Below, in pieces: positions 1 through 7,504 of a stretch of DNA of 64,000 nt. The stretch lies in NCBI RefSeq assembly GCF_016901225.1, contig NZ_JAFEUL010000003.1, forward strand, positions 1 through 64,000, written 5' to 3'. Every line of letters begins with the position of its first letter. Within the stretch, counting starts at the first letter, position 1. The DNA comes from Actibacterium sp. 188UL27-1 (GTDB lineage Bacteria; Pseudomonadota; Alphaproteobacteria; Rhodobacterales; Rhodobacteraceae). Made by a program: the position numbers and the translations under genes. The notes under the pieces are model-generated. The model worked only from the letters and a program-made list of their open reading frames with translations. It did no database searches and was not told where the DNA came from.

Positions 1-639
1 ACTTGAGCCGTTATCGCTAAGCAGGCGCGGTTTATGAACGACATGAACCTGGTCGCAGCCAGATGCTTGCAACGCCAGTTCCAGAGTATCCGTCACATCT
101 TCCGCCCGCATGTTCGTGCAAAGCTTCCAGGAGACGATATAGCGGCTGTAATCGTCTAGAACCGTGCTGAGATAGAACCAGCCCCAACCCAATACCTTGA
201 TGTAGGTGAAGTCGGTCTGCCAAAGCTGGTTGATGGCCGTCGTCTTATCTTTGAACTCGTTTGCCGCCTTGAGCACGATGAACGCCGGGCTGGTGATCAG
301 ATCATGCGCCTTCAGCACCCGATACACTGTAGATTCCGAGACAAAATAGCGTTCTTGATCTGTAAACGTCACCGCCAACTCGCGCGGCGACAGCTCTGTC
401 TCTTTCAAGGCGAAGTCGACAACCTTGCGTTTCACATCGTCCGGTACGCGGTTCCAGACGTGCTTTGGCTTGGGAGATTGATCTTCAAGGCCAGCCTCAC
501 CACGTTGCAGGTACCGGTCATACCAGCGGTAGAATGTGGTGCGTGGAAGGCCAAGCTTGGCCAAGGTCCGACGGGCCGACAGGTGGCTTTCCTCGACCAA
601 CCGGATGATCTCCAGTTTCTCAGATGCAGCATATCTCAT
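1..639 (-). CDS. IS3-family transposase OrfB (DDE integrase), partial
   Basis: This is the catalytic subunit of an IS3 transposase. From the ATG at 639 the frame is open to base 1 (213 codons) and continues outside the window. Visible features are an N-terminal helix-turn-helix (RTLAKLGLPRTTFYRWYDRY), the first catalytic Asp in QLWQTDFTYIKV, and the second in LLSDNGS at the very edge. The third catalytic residue (Glu) would lie outside. Because it has no stop in the window it is easy to miss in ORF lists. No internal stops are seen in the part present. Confidence 0.85.
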   Translation of the reverse strand, partial: MRYAASEKLEIIRLVEESHLSARRTLAKLGLPRTTFYRWYDRYLQRGEAGLEDQSPKPKHVWNRVPDDVKRKVVDFALKETELSPRELAVTFTDQERYFVSESTVYRVLKAHDLITSPAFIVLKAANEFKDKTTAINQLWQTDFTYIKVLGWGWFYLSTVLDDYSRYIVSWKLCTNMRAEDVTDTLELALQASGCDQVHVVHKPRLLSDNGSS

Positions 640-682
640 GCGTCATTCGACCATTGTCCTCGGACCAATGGCGGACAAGGTC

Positions 683-1039
683 TCATTCCCCATCCCCGAG
701 CATGCTTTTTTTGAGAAGACGCAATTCGAGCGTCTGCTCCGCAACCACCTCCTTGAGATCCTTTGCCTCCCGACGCAGTTCCTTGACCTCATCAGTGTTC
801 GCAGCACGCGCAGTGTCACCTGCAAGCCGCTTCTTCCCAGCCTCCATGAAATCTTTGGACCACTTGTAATAGATGCCCTGTGATATGCCCTCACGACGGC
901 ACAGCTCAGCAATGCTGTCCTCGCCCCGCAGGCCATCCAGCACAATCCGGATCTTCTCTTCGGATGAATAATGTTTGCGGGTTGCCCGCTTGATATCTTT
1001 GACGATCTTCTCGCAGGGGCTCTTTGTTGTCTGTCTCAT
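683..1039 (-). CDS. IS3-family transposase OrfA (DNA-binding subunit)
   Basis: This 118-residue protein binds the ends of the element. A helix-turn-helix (EEKIRIVLDGLRGEDSIAELCRREG, split over residues about 27-50) is followed by a leucine-rich coiled region ending LRLLKKSMLGDGE, the usual OrfA pattern. I chose the ATG at 1039 because a GAGGAG ribosome site lies six bases upstream; the frame stays open for 11 more codons. Near its 3' end the coding strand has a run of seven A followed by G (705-712), a typical site for the -1 frameshift that makes OrfAB in IS3 elements. Confidence 0.88.
   Translation of the reverse strand: MRQTTKSPCEKIVKDIKRATRKHYSSEEKIRIVLDGLRGEDSIAELCRREGISQGIYYKWSKDFMEAGKKRLAGDTARAANTDEVKELRREAKDLKEVVAEQTLELRLLKKSMLGDGE
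705..712 (-). promoter_or_regulatory. Putative -1 frameshift slippery run (A7G)
   Basis: On the coding strand the codons CTC AAA AAA AGC near the end of orfA form an A7G slippery run of the kind used by IS3 elements to make OrfAB. Shifting -1 here reads 22 codons and then meets TGA at 643-645, two codons before the orfB ATG at 639. The fusion would therefore stop just before OrfB, so this copy may rely on reinitiation or may be inactive. Confidence 0.45.
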
Positions 1040-1155
1040 CGTCCACTCCTCGGTGGTGACGATGAGCAACAAACACTCTCTTAGAAAATGACCCTATTTG
1101 GACCCATGGGCGCTGACGTCAGACATGAGGTTTCTCAATCGGACAGGAGGTTTCA

Positions 1156-1545
1156 ATGACACAGGAGAAGATAAGCCCGCTGCGTGCCCGTATGATCGAA
1201 GATGTGCGGATCAAAGGGCTAGGGGAAAGCTCGCAGACGGCGCATATCCGGGCAGTCAGTTATTTTGCCGAGTTCCTCGCGCGGTCACCGGACACCGCTA
1301 CAGAGGAAGACTTGCGCGCTTATCAGTTGCACATGGTCAACGCGAACGTCACCCCGTCGACCTACAATGTGCGGCTTGTTGGGTCGCGGTTCTTCTTCGA
1401 GACGACCTGCAAGCGCCCCGAACTGAAGGACTGCCTGCACTTTCGAACGGAACTGCGCAAGTTACCCGTCGTGTTCAGCGCCAAAGTTAACGTGACAACA
1501 CCAACAGAGCCCCTTCGACTTACAGAGCTTGCGGGATTTGCCTGA
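1156..1545 (+). pseudogene. Truncated tyrosine recombinase (N-terminal SAM-like domain only)
   Basis: Residues 1-110 match the N-terminal core-binding domain of integrases of the XerC/D-like group (SPLRARMIEDVRIKGLGES, then AVSYFAEFLARSPDTATEEDLRAYQLHM, then FRTELRKLPVV). After KLPVVFSAK the family similarity stops and a 20-residue unrelated tail (VNVTTPTEP onward) runs to the stop. The catalytic domain with its Arg-His-Arg-Tyr residues is missing, so it cannot recombine DNA. An AGGAGG ribosome site precedes the ATG. The break lies at about 1486, where a 15-base stretch nearly identical to 7446-7460 begins. Confidence 0.8.
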
Positions 1546-1592
1546 GCTTGGGTTAGACCCGCGTGATCCCGGCTGATCAAAGCGACAGAATC

Positions 1593-1621
1593 TTGACAAG
1601 TTGGGTGGTAGCCATTATCTA
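1593..1621 (+). promoter_or_regulatory. Sigma-70-type promoter for the DUF433/DUF5615 pair
   Basis: TTGACA (1593-1598) and TATCTA (1616-1621) are separated by exactly 17 bases, an almost consensus housekeeping promoter. It lies 20 bases before the ATG at 1642, leaving a short leader. A strong promoter next to the antitoxin-like gene fits the usual toxin-antitoxin layout. This is read from sequence only. Confidence 0.55.
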
Positions 1622-1641
1622 TCCCCCTGAAGGGAAAGATT

Positions 1642-2241
1642 ATGTTGACGCAAGTATCCGCAGATCTCACAATCAAGGAAGCCGCACATCTTGCTGGGGT
1701 CGCTCCAAGGCGGATTGAGAAGGATTGCGAAGAAGGTATCGTTCCAAGGCGTAAGACGAAGCTTTGGATGCGCAAGACGGTGGCTGCGCACGTGCCAATG
1801 CATGCAGTAGCCTATGCGCGAGCCATGCAGTCGCTTGATGGCATCAAGATGGAAAAGAAGTCGAAACGACGTGTTTGGAAGTTCCTGCGAAGCTCGAAAG
1901 CAGACAAGTTTGGCAGCTTGGAGCTATCACCGGGCCTGACGCTGCATCTTGAACCGCTTGTAACCGAGGTTTGGGATCGAACACTTAGCTACCTTGAAAC
2001 CAGGCATGAGCACTTGGCAGTAGATCCAGATATCTTGGGCGGTGAGCCGATCCTGAAAGGGACACGCATTACCTGCCAATCCGTTCTCGGGCGCATCGAA
2101 AGTGGCGAAACCTTGGACGATCTGGTCGAGGACTATTCCGAGATCAGCAAGGAGGCGTTCGAGGCGGCACTCGTCTATGCGAAGGCGCATCCGCCTCGGG
2201 GAAGACCGAGTGCTGGCAAGCCTTGGCGCAAGGCCGCATAA
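1642..2241 (+). CDS. DUF433 antitoxin-like protein with N-terminal HTH
   Basis: Residues about 125-185 are a DUF433 domain (VDPDILGGEPILKGTRIT, then GETLDDLVEDY), a family often paired with PIN-like DUF5615 toxins and presumed to be the antitoxin. At 199 residues it is much longer than minimal DUF433 proteins (about 75-110). The N-terminus (TIKEAAHLAGVAPRRIEKDCEEGIVPRR, residues about 9-40, shown here in two halves of a MerR/Xre-like HTH) suggests a built-in DNA-binding part. The gene ends nine bases before the toxin ATG, so the two are probably co-transcribed. Antitoxin function is inferred from domain pairing. Confidence 0.75.
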   Translation: MLTQVSADLTIKEAAHLAGVAPRRIEKDCEEGIVPRRKTKLWMRKTVAAHVPMHAVAYARAMQSLDGIKMEKKSKRRVWKFLRSSKADKFGSLELSPGLTLHLEPLVTEVWDRTLSYLETRHEHLAVDPDILGGEPILKGTRITCQSVLGRIESGETLDDLVEDYSEISKEAFEAALVYAKAHPPRGRPSAGKPWRKAA

Positions 2242-2250
2242 GCCTCATTG

Positions 2251-2631
2251 ATGCGGCTATTTCTGGACGAATGCCTGTCACCGCGCGTGGCGAACGAGCT
2301 TATGGCGGAGGAAGGCTACTATGTCGTTCATCCGCGCAATCAGGGCGGGCTCGGTGAGGCAGATCATACCGTGCTCGCCCGTTGTATCGAACACGACCTC
2401 ATCATTGTAACGGAGAATGCACGCGACTTCCGTGCGCTTGCGTCGCGCGCTGAAATACACCCTGGCATGATCGTCTTGCCGTGCCTCGGAAGGGTTCAGG
2501 CAAAGGCACTTATCAAAGCCGCCATCGCTCACCTGGAACAACTAGGAGATCCGACCGGCGTGATGGTGAACAAGGTATTGGAGGCTGAGGCCGACGGCAA
2601 GATGATGTTGTACGATCTGCCAGAAGGATAG
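2251..2631 (+). CDS. DUF5615 PIN-like toxin
   Basis: This 126-residue protein has the DUF5615 PIN-like fold signature: MRLFLDECLSPRVANEL at the N-terminus with the first acidic pair, DHTVLARCIEHDLIIVTENARDF in the middle (residues about 45-67), and a C-terminal helix. Family members are predicted RNases and typically act as toxins next to DUF433 proteins. I start at the ATG 2251; a TTG at 2248 would add one residue. The stop TAG (2629-2631) lies two bases before the end of an IS6-family fragment, so the last residues may have been altered by that insertion. Confidence 0.75.
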   Translation: MRLFLDECLSPRVANELMAEEGYYVVHPRNQGGLGEADHTVLARCIEHDLIIVTENARDFRALASRAEIHPGMIVLPCLGRVQAKALIKAAIAHLEQLGDPTGVMVNKVLEAEADGKMMLYDLPEG

Positions 2632-2633
2632 GG

Positions 2634-2940
2634 GGCTCTGTTGCATTAGTGCGGAGACCTTCAATTGGCCTATCTGGTCATTGGGACTACGCAGCCGCCG
2701 ACCTGAACAGGTTTGCAACGAATGCCACTTCGTTCAAGACGCCGGGCTCGTTGTTTGCGAAATGGCCCTTTTTGATGGCCCGGTGGGTTTCGATGCCTTT
2801 CAGAGTGTTCTTGGCTGAGGTCATCTTTCGGAACTCCCGTTTTGGTCGCAGAAGCTGCTTCAAAGCAGCGTGGTCAGCTTCAATCCGGTTGTTGAGATAC
2901 TTATGCGGCCCGCAGGCGTCGCCGAGAACCACGAACGGTC
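2634..2940 (-). pseudogene. IS6-family transposase, 3' fragment with one inverted repeat
   Basis: The minus-strand frame 2687-2932 encodes the last 70-80 residues of an IS6-family transposase (LNNRIEADHAALKQLL, then SAKNTLKGIETHRAIKKGHF, then VAFVANLFR). It keeps the DDE-domain Glu of the NNRIEADH motif but lacks the rest of the catalytic domain. The outer end begins GGCTCTGTTGCATT at 2634, the typical IS6 end. The element is broken at about 2940, before the ketoacyl synthase gene. Confidence 0.85.
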
Positions 2941-3028
2941 GCGAAACATACCTTGAGGGCTAAAGTAAACTCTTTGGCGGCTGGCGGGTTTGAAGGATTT
3001 CAACTCTAGGGCAGAACGACCAAGCTTC

Positions 3029-4297
3029 CTAGCAAATTCGGCTGAAGGCCAGGGCCGTATTCACCCCGCCAAAACCGAATGCGTTCGAAACAACATGATG
3101 CACGTCTTGCGAACGTGCGGCATCACGCACGAGGTCAAAGCCTCTGGCTTCTTCCATCGGATCGACGATGTTGAGGCCGACCGGCAGAATCTGATCACGA
3201 AGCGCCAGGATTGAGAATGCCGCTTCCATGGCACCTGCGGCCCCCAGCATATGCCCCGTCGCCGATTTGGTTGAACTGACTGGCACGCCTCCGCCATTCA
3301 CTCCAAATATTGTGGAAAGCGCACGAAGTTCGGCAGCGTCACCCACCGGCGTCGATGTCGCATGAGCATTCACGTAGTTGATCTTATTAGGTGCCAGCCC
3401 AGCCATCGCCAGTGCCATCTGAACCGCACGGGCAGCCTCCCGCCCGTCTGGCCACCCTGCCGTGACGTGATGGGCGTCTGTCGTTGTTCCATAACCAGAC
3501 AGTATCGCCAGTGGCGTCGCACCGCGTCGCTCCGCGTGGCTTAGCCGTTCGATCACCAGCATCGCCGCGCCTTCCGACAGGACAAAGCCTTCGTGACCGG
3601 CATCGAAGGGACGGGATGCGGCGGCAGGAGCCTCGTTATACCCCACGGAGAGCGCCCGGGCGGCGGTAAAGCCACCGATGGCGACCGGATCGACACAGGC
3701 TTCCGTCCCTCCGCACAGCGCTACATCAGCCTCACCCATGCGGATCAGGCGCATAGCGTCACCGATGGCCTGTGCCGATGCCCCGCAGGCCGTCACCGGT
3801 GCCCCTGACGGGCCATTGAAACCAAAACGGATGGCGATCTGGCCTGCCGCGAGATTGGGTAGAAATGACGGGATGATGAAGGGGGAAAGCCTGCGCACGC
3901 CGATTGTCCGGATCGTTTCCGCCGCGCCGGTGATAGCGGGTATCCCGCCCACACCCGTGGCGATTTGCGTGGCGGTCCTAGACTTGCCATGCCTGTCCTG
4001 GGGCTCCCAACCGGACTGCCGCAAAGCCTCATCTGCGGCGGCCATCGCGTAATGGATGAACAGGTCGGTCTTGCGCAAATCCTGCGGTGACATGGCGACC
4101 TCCGGATCGAAACCATCGGGCGCGTCAACCTGAGACGGGACGAGTCCCGCGATACGGCACTTCCAGCCCTCGGTATCGAAGCGATCATTTGTCTTTATGC
4201 CGCTTTCGCCAGCAATCAACCGTCGCCAGGTTGCCTCTACGCCAGACGCAAGCGGCGTCACCGCACCTAGCCCAGTGACGACGATAGGATCCTGCAT
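3029..4297 (-). CDS. Beta-ketoacyl-ACP synthase II-like (FabF/KAS II family)
   Basis: This is a thiolase-fold condensing enzyme that extends acyl chains on acyl carrier protein. The complete Cys-His-His set is visible: Cys171 in VTACGASAQAIG, His312 in VNAHATSTPVGD, and Lys344/His349 in SSTKSATGHMLGAAGA. The 422-residue length suits KAS II (about 410-425). I chose ATG 4297 because AGGTGG lies just upstream and the longer frame (to 4360) runs through a likely operator. No acyl carrier protein or other fab genes are adjacent, so this is a stand-alone accessory KAS. The MarR gene lies immediately upstream in the same direction. Its substrate is unknown; lipid remodelling or a small-molecule pathway are both possible. 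Confidence 0.85.
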   Translation of the reverse strand: MQDPIVVTGLGAVTPLASGVEATWRRLIAGESGIKTNDRFDTEGWKCRIAGLVPSQVDAPDGFDPEVAMSPQDLRKTDLFIHYAMAAADEALRQSGWEPQDRHGKSRTATQIATGVGGIPAITGAAETIRTIGVRRLSPFIIPSFLPNLAAGQIAIRFGFNGPSGAPVTACGASAQAIGDAMRLIRMGEADVALCGGTEACVDPVAIGGFTAARALSVGYNEAPAAASRPFDAGHEGFVLSEGAAMLVIERLSHAERRGATPLAILSGYGTTTDAHHVTAGWPDGREAARAVQMALAMAGLAPNKINYVNAHATSTPVGDAAELRALSTIFGVNGGGVPVSSTKSATGHMLGAAGAMEAAFSILALRDQILPVGLNIVDPMEEARGFDLVRDAARSQDVHHVVSNAFGFGGVNTALAFSRIC

Positions 4298-4311
4298 GGC
4301 CCACCTCATAT

Positions 4312-4336
4312 GTGCATTTGCACTGTGCATATACAC
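4312..4336. promoter_or_regulatory. Tandem dyads, candidate MarR operator
   Basis: GTGCATTTGCAC (4312-4323) is a 5+5 palindrome with a 2-base centre. It is followed one base later by the related GTGCATATACAC (4325-4336), so the two sites are 13 bases apart. They sit 15-39 bases upstream of the KAS start and between it and the MarR gene, overlapping an AT-rich promoter-like stretch. This is a typical place for repression by a MarR protein; the assignment is inferred. Confidence 0.45.
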
Positions 4337-4370
4337 TATATAATTTCGAGACAACCGCATTGCGCTATTT

Positions 4371-4790
4371 TTATTCCATGGAAAGTGCCTTAGCGACCCG
4401 TAGATAGGTCTCCGCCTCTTCCGCCGTCACACGGGACAGTAGATGATTTTGGGCCGTGTGCCATTCCTCGTTAAGATCGTCCTGAAGCCGCTCTCCTGCC
4501 GGGGTCAGCACACAACGGCGTGCATTGCCTGCTCCCGCCACCCGTTGAATAAGGCCTTTCTTTTCAAGCAGGTCCAGATTACGGGTCAAGCTGGTCCGGT
4601 CGAGCGCAACTCTTTCGGCAAGGCTTGCGACAGTCTCGGATGGACGCAAGCGGATCGTCGACAAAAGGGCAAATTGCTGAACCGTAACACCATAGGCCTT
4701 GAGCTTTTGGTCGTGCTGCCGCAGCAATATCCGAGCCGCTCTAACTGTGTTCAACACGAGACAATTCGAGTAAGGGTGAATATCGTCCAT
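4371..4790 (-). CDS. MarR-family transcriptional regulator
   Basis: This is a 139-residue winged-helix repressor. The N-terminal dimer helix starts YSNCLVLNTVRAARILLR; the recognition helix and wing are in SETVASLAERVALDRTSLTRNLDLLEKKGLIQRV and RRCVLTPAGERLQDDL, with residue spans about 55-105. I start at the ATG 4790 (MDDIHPY) because the longer open frame (to 5018) reads into IS6 and IS5 DNA. It lies directly upstream of the KAS gene in the same direction, with a tandem dyad between them, so it probably controls that gene. The ligand is not known. Confidence 0.82.
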   Translation of the reverse strand: MDDIHPYSNCLVLNTVRAARILLRQHDQKLKAYGVTVQQFALLSTIRLRPSETVASLAERVALDRTSLTRNLDLLEKKGLIQRVAGAGNARRCVLTPAGERLQDDLNEEWHTAQNHLLSRVTAEEAETYLRVAKALSME

Positions 4791-4864
4791 GTATCGAAAG
4801 ATGCGGATTGGATGCACATTGGTCAACATTGCCGGACACTTCATGAAATCTATTGCCAATGGCC

Positions 4865-5003
4865 GGCTCTGTTGCGTTAGCCCATCTGGCAAGCCAGACT
4901 TGGTCCAAGCATTCAGGAGGTGGGTATGCCACGTCGAAATCCGTTCAAACAGCATCGATTTCCGAAGGATGTGATCCTCATGGCGGTTCGTTGGTATTGT
5001 CGA
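4865..5003 (+). pseudogene. IS6-family element, 5' fragment interrupted by an IS5 element
   Basis: GGCTCTGTTGCGTTA at 4865 is an IS6-type end, followed 61 bases later by an ATG (4926) and 26 codons of transposase: MPRRNPFKQHRFPKDVILMA, then VRWYCR. This is the typical IS6 N-terminus. The frame breaks at about 5003, where a second terminal sequence (GGCTCTGTTGCACAAA at 5004) starts the IS5-type copy. The N-terminus differs from that of the fragment at 7191-7400, so at least two different IS6-type elements have been here. Confidence 0.8.
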
Positions 5004-5677
5004 GGCTCTGTTGCACAAATGCTATGGAGGATTCATCACGTGAATCCAGCGTGGTAGCTGGGCTGCATGGAGCAGACCTCCCCCCCCGATCTACAGGACC
5101 AGGAACTGGCCGGCCTATAACGAAGCGCTCAAGCGCCGTGGCTCGCTGACGATCTGGTTCGACCCCGAGATGAGCTGGGATGCCTCGCCGACAGGCAGGC
5201 GTGGCCGCCAGCAGACCTATAGCGATGCCGCCATCCAGATGTGCCTTTCGATGAAGGTGATATTCGGCATGGCGCTCAGGCAGACGACCGGCTTCGTCGA
5301 GAGCCTGCTGCAGCTGGTTGGCCTCGACTGGACGGTGCCTGACTTCAGCACCCTGTCCCGCCGCCAGAAGACCCTGGCTGTGAACATACCGTATCGCGGG
5401 TCCAAGGGGCCGCTGCACCTGCTGATCGACAGCACTGGGATCAAGGTTGAGGGCGAAGGCGAGTGGCACACACGCAAGCATGGCGGCCCGAAACGGCGCG
5501 TCTGGCGCAAGATCCATCTGGGGATTGATGAGGAAACGCTGGAGGTTCGGGCCGTGGAGATCACAGGTAGCCACATCGGCGATGCGCCGGTGTTACCCGA
5601 CCTGCTCAAACAGATTCCGGCGCACGAGCAGATCGGCAGCGTCACCGCCGACGGTGCCTACGACACCCGCAAAGCCA
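5004..5677 (+). pseudogene. IS5-family transposase, frameshifted and lacking the C-terminus
   Basis: The element end is at 5004. The transposase starts at ATG 5067 (MEQTS) but a run of eight C (5080-5087) puts it out of frame; with seven C it would read on into YRTRNWPAYNEALKRRGSLT. Further on, LLIDSTGIKVEGEGEW holds the first catalytic Asp and TADGAYDTRK the second. The C-terminal third with the catalytic Glu (RVETKMHC region in relatives) is replaced after DTRK by part of a PLP enzyme gene. An open frame from 5170 runs through both parts but has no sensible whole-protein function. Confidence 0.85.
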
Positions 5678-6624
5678 TCTTGGAACAGCGCATGGCCAGC
5701 CTCGAAGGTGCCGAAGCGGGTTTGGCCCTGGCCACGGTCATCGCGGCAATCACGATTGTCGCTTTCTCGCATTTGACGGCCGGCGACCGGGTCATCGTTG
5801 ATCAAGTGGTCCATGCTGTAGCTTCGCTTTTTCGCCACAGGTCTGCATGATTTTGGGGTTGAGACAATCTTTATCGACATGACTGATCTAAATGTTGTCG
5901 AGCAAGCATTGAGAAGATAGTCTTCTTTGACAGGCCTTCTAACCCCAATGTGCGCCTCATCGATATTCAGGCAGTTTCCTCCATAACCCATGCGGCTGGG
6001 GCAATCATCGTCGTCGATAACACCTTTGCGACCCCGGTTCTGCAAAGACCGGTCGAGCATAGCGCGGACATTGTCGTGCATTCGGCGACGAAGTTCCTTG
6101 GCGGACACGGCGACCAGCTCGGTGGTATTGCGGTGGGACGTCAAGACTTGAGTCAGGGGTAAAGGTCTACGCTACATAACTGGCGCGACAATGTGGCCAT
6201 TCACGGCGTTTCAGACCCCGCGCAGTCTCAGGACGCTCGTCTTGCGAGTTACGGCGCACTCAGCGTTTGCATTGCATATCGCAGAGGCTCTTAGCGCATC
6301 TGAAAGGTTAAAGTCCGTTCTGTATCCAGGCCCGTCTGGTTTTGCGCAACCGGAGCTTATGACGCGATCATTGGCTTGCGCTTTGATGGCGGTATCGTGG
6401 CAGGATGGCGGTTCATCAATGCGTTGGAACTGATCAAATGCGCCGTGAGCTTGGGCGACGCGGAAACGCTCGTACAGCACCCCGCGACGATGACACATGC
6501 GGTCTACAAGCCCGAAGAGCGTGTGCGGTTCGGGATCGACGATGCGCTCTCGCGGTTGGCGGTTGGGCAGGAAGAGGTCGATGACCTCATTTTCGATATC
6601 GAGAATGCGCTGGCCGGGATCTGA
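5678..6624 (+). pseudogene. Decayed Cys/Met-metabolism PLP enzyme (methionine gamma-lyase / cystathionine synthase type)
   Basis: Fragments in several frames together read as one enzyme of the Cys/Met PLP-dependent family: [51 protein letters not shown], then [19 protein letters not shown] with the PLP-binding Lys, and at the end HPATMTHAVYKPEERVRFGI and LIFDIENALAGI. The N-terminus (about 75 residues) is missing where the IS5 fragment joins at about 5677. Further shifts or stops occur near 5810-5830, 5918, 6160 and 6360. It cannot make an active enzyme. Which substrate the intact ancestor used cannot be told. Confidence 0.85.
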
Positions 6625-6643
6625 GGCCAGCGCGATCATGTGT

Positions 6644-7033
6644 TTAGGCTGCATTATCACTGCTGAAGATGTCATGGTGCCACAACCATTTCCCGGCTTC
6701 TTGTTTCCAGACAACGATGAATTTGCCGCTATCAGCGACAGAACCATCAGCGGTCTTCAGTTTGAATTTGCCGACCTCGTTGACGCTGTCTCCAACCTGA
6801 TCGAGCTCAACTGTGTCAAACTCAACCCCGGCAATGCCCATATCGATCAGGCCCTGCCAAAAGGCCGTCATGTTGGCGCGTCCTTGGATGATCGGGCTGT
6901 TCGGTGGCATGAGCATACCGTTTGAGGTGTAGACAGCGGCGAGCCCTTCGGCATTCAAAGCCTGAAACGCTTGCTCAAAATCACGGTTATTGGCAGAAAT
7001 TGCGTCGACAACGTAATTGCTAGGTGCGTTCAT
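6644..7033 (-). CDS. NTF2-fold protein (DUF4440/SnoaL-like)
   Basis: This 129-residue protein has the cone-shaped NTF2/SnoaL-like pattern: an N-terminal helix pair (DFEQAFQALNAEGLAAVYTSNGMLMPPNSP), a helix (ANMTAFWQGLIDMGI), then beta strands ending KFIVVWKQEAGKWLWHHDIF. Such proteins are small enzymes or ligand binders; no catalytic residues can be assigned with confidence. ATG 7033 is preceded by AGGAG eight bases upstream, so I prefer it to the longer frame from 7108. A dyad 90 bases upstream matches one in front of the azoreductase gene, suggesting shared control. It converges on the decayed PLP gene. Confidence 0.75.
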   Translation of the reverse strand: MNAPSNYVVDAISANNRDFEQAFQALNAEGLAAVYTSNGMLMPPNSPIIQGRANMTAFWQGLIDMGIAGVEFDTVELDQVGDSVNEVGKFKLKTADGSVADSGKFIVVWKQEAGKWLWHHDIFSSDNAA

Positions 7034-7123
7034 TCTTCGTGCTCCTGATGGATTGCAGTCCGCAAAGCTTGCGATGTGCCCTCCCTGTTTTCCATTCATT
7101 AAAGGCAAGCGTTCTGGCGATGT

Positions 7124-7139
7124 GTCCCACTAGTGAGAC
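7124..7139 (-). promoter_or_regulatory. Dyad upstream of the NTF2-fold gene, shared with azoreductase gene
   Basis: Read toward the gene this is GTCTCACTAGTGGGAC, an imperfect palindrome, 90 bases before the ATG at 7033. The azoreductase gene has GTCTCGTCAGTGGGAC in the same orientation 91 bases before its ATG; 13 of 16 positions agree. The likely binder is the GAF-Fis regulator at 13289, which is inferred from position only. Confidence 0.5.
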
Positions 7140-7190
7140 GCAGGGGTGCGCAATCTCGGCGAACTTACATCCGTCAAATATCTTAAGTGC

Positions 7191-7400
7191 CTAGCGACGA
7201 CGCAATCTGCTCGCGATCTTGGGGCCAAACTTTGCCGTCCACCGCCGCAATATTTCATAAGACACATCGACGCCGTGCTCGAGCAACATCTCCTCAACCT
7301 CGCGCAGGCTCAGATTGAATCGGGCATAGAGCCAGACGGCATGGGCGATGATTTCGGGCGGGAAGCAATGACGCTTGTAGCTGATCTTCGTCGGGTTCAT
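7191..7400 (-). pseudogene. IS6-family transposase, N-terminal fragment
   Basis: The 69 residues match the N-terminal zinc-finger/HTH part of IS6 transposases (ISYKRHCFPPEIIAHAVWLY, then ARFNLSLREVEEMLLEHGVD and RRWTAKFGPKI). A stop at 7191 ends it before the DDE domain, and no terminal repeat is seen on either side. Its N-terminus differs from the IS6 fragment at 4926, so it is a different element. Confidence 0.8.
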
Positions 7401-7445
7401 GAGCGTCCGCTACGCTGCCATCGGTGAGTTAACAAGCCGGAGAGC

Positions 7446-7460
7446 GTCAACGTGACAACA
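7446..7460 (+). repeat. 15-base sequence nearly repeated at 1486-1500
   Basis: GTCAACGTGACAACA here differs by one base from GTTAACGTGACAACA at 1486-1500, on the same strand. Both copies lie where one recognisable gene fragment stops and unrelated DNA begins, so they may be the end of a lost element or a recombination point. Confidence 0.35.
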
Positions 7461-7504
7461 TCCTTCCGTCAACTGCGCGTGTTGGCCGCAGCATCGACGC
7501 AAAT

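Larger units (their letters stand above)
1..1085 (-). mobile_element. IS3-family insertion sequence, cut by window edge
   Basis: Two consecutive minus-strand frames have the orfA/orfB layout of IS3 elements: a small helix-turn-helix protein followed by a DDE integrase. The left part lies outside the window, so only one end region (about 1040-1090) is present and I could not define its inverted repeat. The next feature to the right is a truncated recombinase, so this copy sits in a region already damaged by mobile DNA. Confidence 0.85.

Noticed and set aside
1098-1490. 130-codon plus-strand frame overlapping the recombinase fragment
   Set aside because: Out of frame with the recognisable integrase sequence and without a ribosome site.
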